Below, piece after piece: positions 1 through 6,014 of a stretch of DNA of 9,223 nucleotides. This DNA comes from Bacteroidales bacterium (GTDB lineage Bacteria; Bacteroidota; Bacteroidia; Bacteroidales; UBA932): NCBI GenBank assembly GCA_021443605.1, contig JABUTQ010000356.1, positions 1 through 9,223 on the forward strand. The letters run 5' to 3'. Within the stretch, counting starts at the first letter, position 1. Each line of letters starts with the position of its first letter. A program made the position numbers and the translations under genes. Under the pieces are notes generated by a model. The model saw only the letters and a list, made by a program, of their open reading frames with translations, was not told the DNA's origin and searched no databases.

Positions 1-569
1 CAATCGCAATTAAGACACATATCGTTAAGAATCAATCAGTTGAAACCACAACAATGGCTGTTCACGAGCCAATTGAAGAGGCGTTTACAGAAGTTGAACA
101 AGCAACAGAAGTGGTCGAAGAGAAAGAAGTGGAGGAAGCTATTTCTACGAAGGCAGAGGTAGAAGAAGGAGAAATAGCGCCACAGCCGGAACCCCGGATT
201 GCCCCCGAGATAGAGCCTGAATCAGAGCAAGAAACAGAAACAGCGCCAGAGCCGGAAACCCGGATAGCCCTCGAGATAGAGCCGGAGCCGGAGCTGGAAC
301 CAGAGCAAGAGCAAGAACCACAACCTGAGCATAAGGCGGAATCAGAACCGGAACCGAAGCCAGCCCCGGCACGAATGAAGAAACACCTCCCCTGGTGGAT
401 TTGGCCGTTGATAGTGCTTGCCGCCTTCATCATATTCCTCATAGTCATCTATGTATTTAAAAATCAGCTGAGTCCGTTCTCAGACAGAATCATAGACGGC
501 ATCGACAATATGCTGAATAATCTTCTATACTCAGACGAAGAGCTTGAAATTATCAAAAATTTAAAGTAG
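1..569 (+). CDS. Unrecognised acidic Glu/Pro-rich single-pass membrane protein, 5' partial
   Basis: I do not recognise this gene. The frame is open from base 3 to the TAG at 567-569 (188 visible residues). An ATG at 54 could be a start, but 17 sense codons precede it in frame and no promoter or ribosome site is visible, so the gene probably begins outside the window. Visible order: a Glu/Val-rich stretch; a low-complexity Glu/Pro segment (about bases 168-374) with an imperfect internal duplication; a short basic MKKH motif; one hydrophobic helix (about bases 393-458, starting WWIW and rich in Ile, Leu and Val); then a 36-residue tail ending EIIKNLK. No signal peptide or enzymatic motif is seen. 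The long charged disordered part followed by a helix suggests a membrane-tethered linker; any folded domain would be in the missing N-terminus. It ends 2 bases before dnaG, so the two are probably cotranscribed. A DNA-binding or cell-envelope role is conceivable but not shown. Confidence 0.7.
   Translation, partial: IAIKTHIVKNQSVETTTMAVHEPIEEAFTEVEQATEVVEEKEVEEAISTKAEVEEGEIAPQPEPRIAPEIEPESEQETETAPEPETRIALEIEPEPELEPEQEQEPQPEHKAESEPEPKPAPARMKKHLPWWIWPLIVLAAFIIFLIVIYVFKNQLSPFSDRIIDGIDNMLNNLLYSDEELEIIKNLK
177..283 (+). repeat. Imperfect direct repeat, 41-base units 66 bases apart
   Basis: Bases 177-217 and 243-283 match at 37 of 41 positions. The offset of 66 bases is exactly 22 codons, so the reading frame is kept. 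Both units encode a version of PEPxxRIAxEIEPE. The duplication lies in the Glu/Pro-rich segment of the acidic membrane protein and looks like slippage-type or unequal-recombination growth of a disordered linker. Confidence 0.75.
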
Positions 570-571
570 GT

Positions 572-2569
572 ATGATTAAGAGAGAAACTGTTGACAGGAT
601 TTTGGACGCAACCAGAATCGAAGAGGTTATAGGTGATTTCGTGTCATTGAAACGCAGAGGTCCTAACTATATCGGTCTGTGCCCTTTTCACCCGGACAAG
701 AATCCTTCGATGTCCGTCTCTTCCACCAAGCAGATTTTCAAGTGTTTCTCGTGTGGAAAGGCCGGGACTGCCGTGACTTTCTTGATGGAGCACGAGCATT
801 TGAGCTACCCCGATGCTCTCCGTTATCTCGCCCGCAAATACAACATCGAGATTGAAGAGAAAGAAGAGACCCCGGAAGAACAGGCCGCTCGGCTGGAGCA
901 CGAAAGCATAATCCTTGTACTTGAATTTGCACAGAAATATTACCAGCAACTATTGTGGGACGGAGAAAAGACTCATCTGATAGGGCTCAGTTATTTCAAG
1001 GAGCGCAAATTCAAAGACGATACGATAAAGGCTTTTGGATTGGGATATGCCGCCCCGAGACAATCTAAATCGTTCACTCAGAGCGCTTTGGAGAATGGAT
1101 ACAAAAAAGAGTATCTCATCAAGGCAGGGCTGAGTCACGAACGCGAAGACGGCAGCCTGGTCGATTTCTTTTACGACAGGGTGATGTTTCCAATCTACTC
1201 CCTAAGCGGGCGCGTCATAGCTTTTGGCGGCAGAATCCTCATAAACGACAAGACCAAGGCAAAGTACAAGAACTCCCCCGAGACGGAGGTATATATCAAG
1301 AACAAGTCTCTATACGGTATCTATCAGGCAAAACCGGCGATAGCAAAAGAGCAGAAATGCTATCTTGTTGAGGGTTACACAGATGTGATATCTTTCAATC
1401 AGGCGGGAATAAAAAATGTCGTGGCTTCTTCCGGCACTGCTCTAACTGTTGGGCAAATATCTCTCATCAAGAGATTTACAGAAAATATCACTCTGATTTA
1501 CGATGGAGATGCGGCGGGAATAAAGGCCGCAATCCGCGGAACCAACCTCCTTTTGGCAGAAGGGATGAAAGTGAGGGTTGTGGTGCTCCCGAAAGAAGAC
1601 GACCCAGACTCATTTGCAAAAAGCCATACGCTGGACGAAATACAAGACTATATCGCTGCAAACGAAAACGATTTCGTCACTTTCAAAACCAACCTTTTGT
1701 TGGATGAGATTGGCAACGATCCGATAAAGAAAGCGAATCTGATAAATGACATCATCGAAACTGTATCGATGATTCCTGATAGTATCGAGCGTGACGTCTA
1801 TGCAGGAATGGTCGCCACCAAGTTTAACGTCAAGCAAGAGAGTGTATATCAAAAGGTTAAGCAATTAAGGAACAAGCGTTTGTCGCTTGAACGCTCCCGC
1901 GAGGTGATTGAAGCCGGTGGCAGATATGAGGATATACCCCCGGCTCCCCACGTACCGGAAGACTACGAGCCGGTTCAACCGGAATTGCCAAAAGAAGAGC
2001 CCACGATAATTAACACGATTCTCGCCTCGTCTGAGAAAGAACTCATTTCGTATCTTGTCAAATATGGCGAATACTCTTTCAATCTGTCAGTTACGCCACA
2101 CCCGACAATCACGGTGGCGGAATATGTCAGACAGGCCCTTGTTGAGGATGATTTGTCTTTCGTAAATCCTATCTATAAGGAAATGCTCGATGAATATTAT
2201 TCCCTCGACAAAATACAGGACAAGGACGTAGATGTTGTTCAGGGAAGAATAATCCGATATTTTACGAATCATCAGAATATGGCTATAATGAAACAGGCGC
2301 TGGATATAATCACCGACGAGCATCCAATCACGATAAAGGTTTATCGGGAGTCGTTAGTGCCTGAAGAACAGAGGCTTGACAAGATTGTGCCCGAAGCTGT
2401 GCTGCTATATAAAATCAGGGTCATAGATACGATGATCTCTGAAATCCACAGTGAGATTATTAAAGAAGCCGAGAAAAATGGGGATTCATCCACCCGAAAC
2501 GCCCTCACAGAACGTCTTATGTTATTACTAAAAGCCAAGGGGCTGGTACAGAAAGAGTTACGTTCTTAA
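572..2569 (+). CDS. dnaG: DNA primase DnaG
   Basis: DnaG makes the RNA primers for lagging-strand synthesis at the replication fork and is recruited by the replicative helicase DnaB. The 665-residue protein shows the family layout. An N-terminal CHC2 zinc-binding domain has ligands C37, H40, C58 and C61 (motifs GLCPFH and KCFSCGKAG). The catalytic core follows, with a TOPRIM domain carrying E267 in EGYTDVI and the metal-binding pair D311/D313 in DGDAAG. A Pro/Glu-rich linker at about 453-478 leads to a C-terminal domain of about 185 residues, where family members bind DnaB. All key catalytic residues are present. It is longer than E. coli DnaG (581 residues), which fits Bacteroidota primases. 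The start at 572 gives MIKRETVDRILDAT, a normal primase N-terminus; no good Shine-Dalgarno precedes it. The preceding gene ends 2 bases upstream, suggesting translational coupling. It converges on rplQ. Confidence 0.97.
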   Translation: MIKRETVDRILDATRIEEVIGDFVSLKRRGPNYIGLCPFHPDKNPSMSVSSTKQIFKCFSCGKAGTAVTFLMEHEHLSYPDALRYLARKYNIEIEEKEETPEEQAARLEHESIILVLEFAQKYYQQLLWDGEKTHLIGLSYFKERKFKDDTIKAFGLGYAAPRQSKSFTQSALENGYKKEYLIKAGLSHEREDGSLVDFFYDRVMFPIYSLSGRVIAFGGRILINDKTKAKYKNSPETEVYIKNKSLYGIYQAKPAIAKEQKCYLVEGYTDVISFNQAGIKNVVASSGTALTVGQISLIKRFTENITLIYDGDAAGIKAAIRGTNLLLAEGMKVRVVVLPKEDDPDSFAKSHTLDEIQDYIAANENDFVTFKTNLLLDEIGNDPIKKANLINDIIETVSMIPDSIERDVYAGMVATKFNVKQESVYQKVKQLRNKRLSLERSREVIEAGGRYEDIPPAPHVPEDYEPVQPELPKEEPTIINTILASSEKELISYLVKYGEYSFNLSVTPHPTITVAEYVRQALVEDDLSFVNPIYKEMLDEYYSLDKIQDKDVDVVQGRIIRYFTNHQNMAIMKQALDIITDEHPITIKVYRESLVPEEQRLDKIVPEAVLLYKIRVIDTMISEIHSEIIKEAEKNGDSSTRNALTERLMLLLKAKGLVQKELRS

Positions 2570-2665
2570 GCAACATCTTGCAACAATCTTATTATTGAGT
2601 AATGCATAAAAAAATCGGGCAGGAACCGAATCCTGTCCGATATTCTTTAAGGGGTCTTGCTGATA
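2570..2665. other. Convergent intergenic region between dnaG and rplQ
   Basis: This 96-base gap separates the stop codons of dnaG and rplQ. It contains the terminator hairpin at 2608-2648. To the left of the hairpin is a short near-tandem repeat, GCAACATCTT at 2570-2579 and GCAACAATCTT at 2580-2590, with no evident role. I see no promoter or small gene here. Confidence 0.7.
2608..2648 (-). terminator. Rho-independent terminator of the ribosomal operon, possibly bidirectional
   Basis: The arms 2614-2624 and 2631-2641 form an 11-base-pair stem with one G-U or A-C type mismatch (at 2619/2636) and a six-base loop, ACCGAA. Read on the minus strand, the stem is followed by seven T residues (A7 at 2608-2614 on the plus strand, its last base shared with the stem), the classic intrinsic terminator for the operon ending at rplQ 18 bases earlier. 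Read on the plus strand it is followed by the weaker tract TATTCTTT, so it may also stop transcripts from dnaG. Confidence 0.9.
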
Positions 2666-3124
2666 TTATTCAGCCTTGGGAGCCTCTTCTGCTGCTTTCT
2701 TGCGGCCGCCACGACGGGTAGAAGTCTTCTTAACTTCCTTAGTCTCGGCAGAAGCCAAAGCTGCTTCGTTGAAGTCAACCAACTCGATGATTGCCATATC
2801 GGCAGCGTCGCCCTGACGGAAACCGGTCTTCACGATGCGGGTGTATCCGCCCGGACGGTTCTCAATCTTGGGAGCTACAACGCGGAAAAGTTCAGTAACT
2901 GCCTCTTTCTGTTTCAGATAGCTGAAAACGGTACGGCGTGAGTGGGTAGTATCTTCCTTGCTCTTTGTGATAAGCGGTTCTACATATACTCTGAGAGCCT
3001 TTGCCTTTGCAAGGGTAGTCTCGATTCTCTTGTGAAGAATCAGAGAGCAAGCCATATTCGAAAGGAGTGCTTTACGATGTCCGCTTTTACGACCCAGGTG
3101 ATTTATTGACCTATTGTGTCTCAT
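2666..3124 (-). CDS. rplQ: 50S ribosomal protein L17 (bL17)
   Basis: L17 is a structural protein of the large ribosomal subunit, near the exit-tunnel side. The 152-residue product starts MRHNRSINHLGRKSGHRKALLSNM, matching the conserved L17 N-terminus and fixing the start at 3124; the conserved core runs to about residue 118. A charged, low-complexity tail rich in Lys, Ala and Glu follows (about 128-152), making the protein longer than E. coli L17 (127 residues), as is common in Bacteroidota. It is the last gene of the cluster. Its ATG overlaps the rpoA TGA by 4 bases (ATGA), which implies translation by coupling or reinitiation from rpoA; no Shine-Dalgarno is seen. The terminator lies just downstream. 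Confidence 0.97.
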   Translation of the reverse strand: MRHNRSINHLGRKSGHRKALLSNMACSLILHKRIETTLAKAKALRVYVEPLITKSKEDTTHSRRTVFSYLKQKEAVTELFRVVAPKIENRPGGYTRIVKTGFRQGDAADMAIIELVDFNEAALASAETKEVKKTSTRRGGRKKAAEEAPKAE

Positions 3125-4134
3125 TGCTTAATATCTTGTAATTCTTTTTTTTCTATGTTATACTTTGTGATATCCATTCCGAAATTGAGTTTCAGTCTGT
3201 CAACCAAAACATCTATCTCGTTGAGTGATTTCTTTCCAAAGTTGCGGAACTTCATAAGTTCTGCCCTCTGGTGTGAAACCAAATCGGCGAATGTCTCGAT
3301 GTTGGCAGCTTTCAGGCAATTCAATGCCCTTACAGAGAGCTCCATATCGGAAAGTTTCGTCAAAAGCAGATGACGCATGCGTAAAGACTCTTCGTCAAGC
3401 TCCTTACTCTCAACCTCAACCGGGGTTTCAAGGGTAATCTTCTCGTCTGAGAACAACATGAAATGGTGGATGAGAATCTTTGCGGCTTCTTTCAGAGCGT
3501 CCTTGGGATGGATCGATCCGTCTGTCTTGATTTCGAGATTAAGTTTCTCGTAGTCAGTCTTCTGCTCGACACGCCAGTTTTCAACCCAGTAGTTCACGTT
3601 CTTGATAGGAGTGAAGATAGAGTCGATTGCGATAGTGTCAACAGGAGCGTTCGGATCCTTGTTTTCTTCTGATGGAACATAACCCCTGCCCTTTCCGATT
3701 GTGAGTGTCATCACAATCTTGGTATTCACGTCCATTGTGCAGATGTGAAGGTCAGGGTTAAGAACCGTGAAATTTGAAAGACACTTTGAAATGTCGCCGG
3801 CGGTAAATTCGTCCTTGCCGGTTATGGTTACAGTTACAGCTTCACTATCCTCCTCTTCAATCATTTTCTTGAAGCGAATCTGCTTCAAATTGAGGACGAT
3901 ATCTACAACACTTTCAATCACGCCGGGGATGGTGTCAAACTCATGTCTGACGCCGTCCACCTTGACTGAAGTGATGGCATATCCTTCCAGAGAAGAAAGC
4001 AATATGCGGCGGAGTGCGTTACCAATGGTCGTGCCGTATCCCTGCTCCAAAGGGCGGAATTCAAAACGACCGACGGTATCGGTAGCTTCGAGCATAATCA
4101 CCTTGTCCGGTTTCTGAAATGCTAAAATTGCCAT
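3121..4134 (-). CDS. rpoA: DNA-directed RNA polymerase subunit alpha
   Basis: Alpha dimerises to nucleate assembly of RNA polymerase and contacts promoter DNA and activators. The 337-residue protein has the N-terminal assembly domain (about 1-235), with the GNALRRILLSS motif at 38-48 that contacts beta, a flexible linker (about 236-255), and the C-terminal domain (about 256-320). The C-terminal domain keeps the residues equivalent to E. coli DNA-contacting R265, N268, C269, K298, S299 and E302 (here R269, N272, C273, K302, S303 and E306), so UP-element-type DNA binding looks possible. A polar tail of about 15 residues (ITKYNIEKKELQDIKQ) ends in the overlap with rplQ. The start is the first ATG after rpsD, 16 bases from its stop, preceded by AT-rich sequence without a Shine-Dalgarno. 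Its place in the alpha operon after rpsD is the usual one. Confidence 0.98.
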   Translation of the reverse strand: MAILAFQKPDKVIMLEATDTVGRFEFRPLEQGYGTTIGNALRRILLSSLEGYAITSVKVDGVRHEFDTIPGVIESVVDIVLNLKQIRFKKMIEEEDSEAVTVTITGKDEFTAGDISKCLSNFTVLNPDLHICTMDVNTKIVMTLTIGKGRGYVPSEENKDPNAPVDTIAIDSIFTPIKNVNYWVENWRVEQKTDYEKLNLEIKTDGSIHPKDALKEAAKILIHHFMLFSDEKITLETPVEVESKELDEESLRMRHLLLTKLSDMELSVRALNCLKAANIETFADLVSHQRAELMKFRNFGKKSLNEIDVLVDRLKLNFGMDITKYNIEKKELQDIKQ

Positions 4135-4150
4135 AACGATAATTAATTTA

Positions 4151-4756
4151 CTATTTAGAGTACAATTCGACGATAAGCTGCTCGTTGATAGTCTCAGGGA
4201 TTTCTGTGCGCTCGGGATAGTTCAGGTACTTGCCTGTGTACTTCTCGCCGTCCCACTCAATCCAAGAATATTTGTTGTTACCGCGTGAGAGGCTGTCCTG
4301 AACAACCTCAAGGCTCTTTGAACGCTCGCGTACGCCAACGATTGAACCGGGTTTAACGATGGTTGAAGGAACGCTGCAAACCTCACCGCCCAATGTGATG
4401 TGGCAGTGGCTTACGAGCTGACGTGCAGCTGCGCGTGTAGGAGCGATACCCATACGGTAAACGAGGTTGTCAAGACGGCTCTCAAGGAGGATGATAAGGT
4501 TCGCGCCTGTGCGGCCTTTCATTCTTGCTGCCTTGTCATAAGTCTTGGCGAACTGTCTTTCAAGAAGACCATAAGTGTATTTAACTTTCTGTTTTTCAGC
4601 GAGCTGAGTACCGTACTCTGAAGATTTCTTGCGTTTCTTCATCAAGCCGTGCTGTCCCGGAGGATAATTCTTCTTCTCGAGATATTTGTCAGCTCCATAG
4701 ATTGGCTCACCAAATTTGCGGGCTATTTTGGTTTTCGGCCCAGTATATCTTGCCAT
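4151..4756 (-). CDS. rpsD: 30S ribosomal protein S4 (uS4)
   Basis: S4 is a primary 16S rRNA-binding protein that nucleates assembly of the small-subunit body and helps form the mRNA entry site; in E. coli it also represses its own operon. The 201-residue product begins MARYTGPKTKIARKFGEPIYG and contains YPPGQHG at 31-37. The S4 RNA-binding fold lies at about 92-155, including ESRLDNLVYRMGIAPTRAAAR. The N-terminal region has no cysteine, so it is a zinc-free form; the only cysteines are C118 and C127. The start is preceded by an SD-like AAAGGAA. It sits between rpsK (32-base gap) and rpoA (16-base gap). Confidence 0.98.
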   Translation of the reverse strand: MARYTGPKTKIARKFGEPIYGADKYLEKKNYPPGQHGLMKKRKKSSEYGTQLAEKQKVKYTYGLLERQFAKTYDKAARMKGRTGANLIILLESRLDNLVYRMGIAPTRAAARQLVSHCHITLGGEVCSVPSTIVKPGSIVGVRERSKSLEVVQDSLSRGNNKYSWIEWDGEKYTGKYLNYPERTEIPETINEQLIVELYSK

Positions 4757-4762
4757 ATTCTA

Positions 4763-4769
4763 TTCCTTT
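4763..4769 (-). promoter_or_regulatory. SD-like ribosome-binding site for rpsD
   Basis: On the minus strand AAAGGAA lies 6 bases before the rpsD ATG, inside a longer A-run. It resembles a Shine-Dalgarno, but it could also be simply the A-rich leader typical of Bacteroidota genes, so the call is moderate. Confidence 0.45.
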
Positions 4770-4779
4770 TTTAATTAAT

Positions 4780-4789
4780 GACTTGAATT
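4780..4789. repeat. Right-hand partner of a 10-base inverted repeat bracketing rpsK
   Basis: On the minus strand this reads AATTCAAGTC and begins on the last base of the rpsK stop codon. It is the exact reverse complement of the 10 bases directly before the rpsK ATG (5179-5188). The two could pair in the mRNA across the rpsK coding region. Confidence 0.5.
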
Positions 4790-5178
4790 TATACTCTACG
4801 ACGACCTTTAGGACGGCATCCGTTGTGAGGTAATGGAGTAACGTCAATGATTTCGGTAACTTCAATACCGTCTGTGTGAAGTTGGCGGATTGCAGACTCA
4901 CGACCAGCACCGGGGCCTTTCACATAAGCCTTGATCTTGCGAAGACCGAGGTCATAAGCTACCTTTGCGGCATCCTGTGCAGCCACCTGTGCAGCATAGG
5001 GAGTGTTCTTCTTTGAACCCCTGAAGCCCATCTTACCTGCTGAAGACCAGCTGATTGTCTGGCCCTGGCTGTTGGTGAGGGTTACGATGACGTTGTTGAA
5101 AGTTGAAGAAATGTGAGCTTGACCATAAGCGTCAACCTTGACAACTCTTTTCTTGCTTGTTGTAGTTTTTTTTGCCAT
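4789..5178 (-). CDS. rpsK: 30S ribosomal protein S11 (uS11)
   Basis: S11 sits on the platform of the small subunit near the 3' end of 16S rRNA and the E-site mRNA path. The 129-residue product has a basic N-terminus, then GQAHISSTFNNVIVTLTN, the conserved SWSSAGKMGFRGSKKNTPYAAQ block, KGPGAGRESAIRQL, and the C-terminal TPLPHNGCRPKGRRRV signature; length and motifs are normal. The start at 5178 is supported by an AGGAG Shine-Dalgarno overlapping the rpsM stop. It lies 12 bases after rpsM and 32 before rpsD, in standard alpha-operon order. A 10-base inverted repeat brackets the gene. Confidence 0.98.
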   Translation of the reverse strand: MAKKTTTSKKRVVKVDAYGQAHISSTFNNVIVTLTNSQGQTISWSSAGKMGFRGSKKNTPYAAQVAAQDAAKVAYDLGLRKIKAYVKGPGAGRESAIRQLHTDGIEVTEIIDVTPLPHNGCRPKGRRRV

Positions 5179-5188
5179 AATTCAAGTC
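5179..5188. repeat. Left-hand partner of a 10-base inverted repeat bracketing rpsK
   Basis: On the minus strand this reads GACTTGAATT and ends at the base before the rpsK ATG; its first base is the last G of the AGGAG Shine-Dalgarno. Its exact reverse complement lies at the rpsK stop codon (4780-4789). Pairing would cover the spacer between the Shine-Dalgarno and the start codon. Confidence 0.5.
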
Positions 5189-5193
5189 TCCTA
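5188..5193 (-). promoter_or_regulatory. Shine-Dalgarno of rpsK fused to the rpsM stop codon
   Basis: On the minus strand TAGGAG contains the rpsM stop (TAG, 5193-5191) and an AGGAG core, 9 bases before the rpsK ATG. The overlap would suit a terminating ribosome reinitiating on rpsK. Confidence 0.6.
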
Positions 5194-5568
5194 CTTAGTT
5201 GCTTTTTTCTTGTTGGCGACAGTTTTCTTGCGTCCCTTGCGGGTACGGGCGTTGTTCTTGGTGCTCTGTCCGCGAACAGGAAGACCTGCGCGGTGACGGA
5301 TTCCCCTGTAGCATCCGATGTCCATCAAACGCTTGATGTTCATCTGAACGGCTGAACGAAGTTCGCCTTCAATTTTGTACTCTTCTGCAATCTTTCCGCG
5401 GATTGCAGCAATCTGGTCGTCATTCCAATCTTTAACCTTGATGTTTTCATCAATGTTAAGTTCATCCAAAATTTTCTTTGATGAACTACGACCAATTCCG
5501 AAGATATAGGTCAAACCTATAACTCCACGTTTGTTCTTTGGTAAATCTACTCCGGCTATACGTGCCAT
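5191..5568 (-). CDS. rpsM: 30S ribosomal protein S13 (uS13)
   Basis: S13 is in the head of the small subunit, forms inter-subunit bridges with the large subunit, and its C-terminal tail contacts P-site tRNA. The 125-residue product starts MARIAGVDLPKNKRG. It shows the helix-turn-helix-like GIGRSSSKKIL at 24-34 and the conserved CYRGIRHRAGLPVRGQ segment from residue 86. The very basic Lys/Arg tail ends KKKATK. It is the first gene of the alpha-operon part of the cluster and is preceded by the longest gap in the cluster, 77 bases after rpmJ. The start has an A/T-only leader and no Shine-Dalgarno. Confidence 0.98.
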   Translation of the reverse strand: MARIAGVDLPKNKRGVIGLTYIFGIGRSSSKKILDELNIDENIKVKDWNDDQIAAIRGKIAEEYKIEGELRSAVQMNIKRLMDIGCYRGIRHRAGLPVRGQSTKNNARTRKGRKKTVANKKKATK

Positions 5569-5645
5569 AATATATTTTTATTTTTTATTTTGTTTACAAA
5601 CAAAACTTTGAATTTCAGGGAGTTGAAACAACTTCCGCCGAAATG
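5569..5645 (-). promoter_or_regulatory. Structured leader before rpsM, candidate control site
   Basis: This 77-base gap corresponds in position to the alpha-operon leader of E. coli, where S4 represses translation through an RNA fold. In minus-strand order it holds a small hairpin, AGTTG-TTT-CAACT (5633-5621). A near-perfect palindrome, TTTTGTTTGTAAACAAAA (5605-5588), follows. The last 19 bases before the rpsM ATG are A/T only. I cannot match the E. coli pseudoknot and see no clear Bacteroidota promoter motif (TTTG with TAnnTTTG), so its role is inferred from position and symmetry only. Confidence 0.4.
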
Positions 5646-5762
5646 CTATCCTTGGCGCATCTTGAATTTGGGATTCTTTTTGCAAATCACATACAGGCGG
5701 CCTTTGCGCTTAACGATTTTACAATCCTCGCTACGCTTCTTGATGGATGTTTTTACTTTCAT
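5646..5762 (-). CDS. rpmJ: 50S ribosomal protein L36 (bL36), zinc ligands partly lost
   Basis: L36 is the smallest large-subunit protein and helps stabilise 23S rRNA. The 38-codon frame begins MKVKTSIKKRSEDCKIVKRK and ends KFKMRQG, the standard length and both conserved ends. Its position directly between infA and rpsM is the usual one, with 12 bases to infA. In zinc-binding L36 the ligands are C11, C14, C27 and H33; here C14 and C27 remain but position 11 is Ser and position 33 is Phe, so a four-ligand zinc site cannot form. Zinc-free L36 is known in Bacteroidota; this one looks like a partly eroded form. The start follows AT-rich sequence without a Shine-Dalgarno. Confidence 0.96.
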   Translation of the reverse strand: MKVKTSIKKRSEDCKIVKRKGRLYVICKKNPKFKMRQG

Positions 5763-5774
5763 TTGTGTAAGTTT

Positions 5775-5993
5775 TTATTTATATCTGAAAGAGATTCTTC
5801 CTTTAGACAAATCATACGGACTCATCTCAACTCTAACCTTGTCACCGGGCAATATCCTGATATAATGCATACGCATCTTACCGGAGATATGGGCAATTAT
5901 CACGTGTCCGTTGTCCAGTTCAACCCTGAACATGGCGTTTGACAATGCTTCGATAATTGTACCTTCTTTTTCTATTGCTGATTGTTTTGGCAT
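5775..5993 (-). CDS. infA: Translation initiation factor IF-1
   Basis: IF-1 binds the A site of the 30S subunit during initiation and supports IF-2 and IF-3. The 72-residue product is an S1-like OB-fold with the family motifs KEGTIIEALSNAMFRVELDNG, the HISGKMRMHYIRILPGD block and the C-terminal SPYDLSKGRISFRYK. Length is normal. The start at 5993 follows a 21-base AT-rich gap after map with no Shine-Dalgarno. Its place between map and rpmJ is typical. Confidence 0.98.
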   Translation of the reverse strand: MPKQSAIEKEGTIIEALSNAMFRVELDNGHVIIAHISGKMRMHYIRILPGDKVRVEMSPYDLSKGRISFRYK

Positions 5994-6014
5994 AATTGAT
6001 TGATGTTTACCGTA

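Noticed and set aside
54..56. ATG at 54 as the start of the acidic membrane protein
   Set aside because: The frame stays open for 17 codons to the window edge with normal coding-type codons, and no promoter or ribosome site precedes this ATG. It remains possible but less likely than a start outside the window.
177..283. CRISPR-like or mobile-element repeat
   Set aside because: There are only two imperfect units, in frame within a coding low-complexity region, with no unique spacers of constant size and no terminal inverted repeats.
62..448. Open frames on the minus strand opposite the Glu/Pro-rich gene, giving Ser/Gly-rich and Leu/Ala/Pro-rich products
   Set aside because: They are mirror images of the low-complexity Glu/Pro codons, which leave few stop codons on the other strand. 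No ribosome site or family motif supports them.
3767..4117. 116-codon open frame on the plus strand inside rpoA
   Set aside because: It lies wholly antisense to a highly conserved gene, with no recognisable product and no start context.
5569..5645. Bacteroidota housekeeping promoter before rpsM
   Set aside because: No TAnnTTTG element with an upstream TTTG at suitable spacing is visible on the minus strand; AT-richness alone is not enough.
5643..5942. Plus-strand open frames across rpmJ and infA
   Set aside because: They are antisense to two conserved genes identified by full-length family matches, and encode nothing recognisable.
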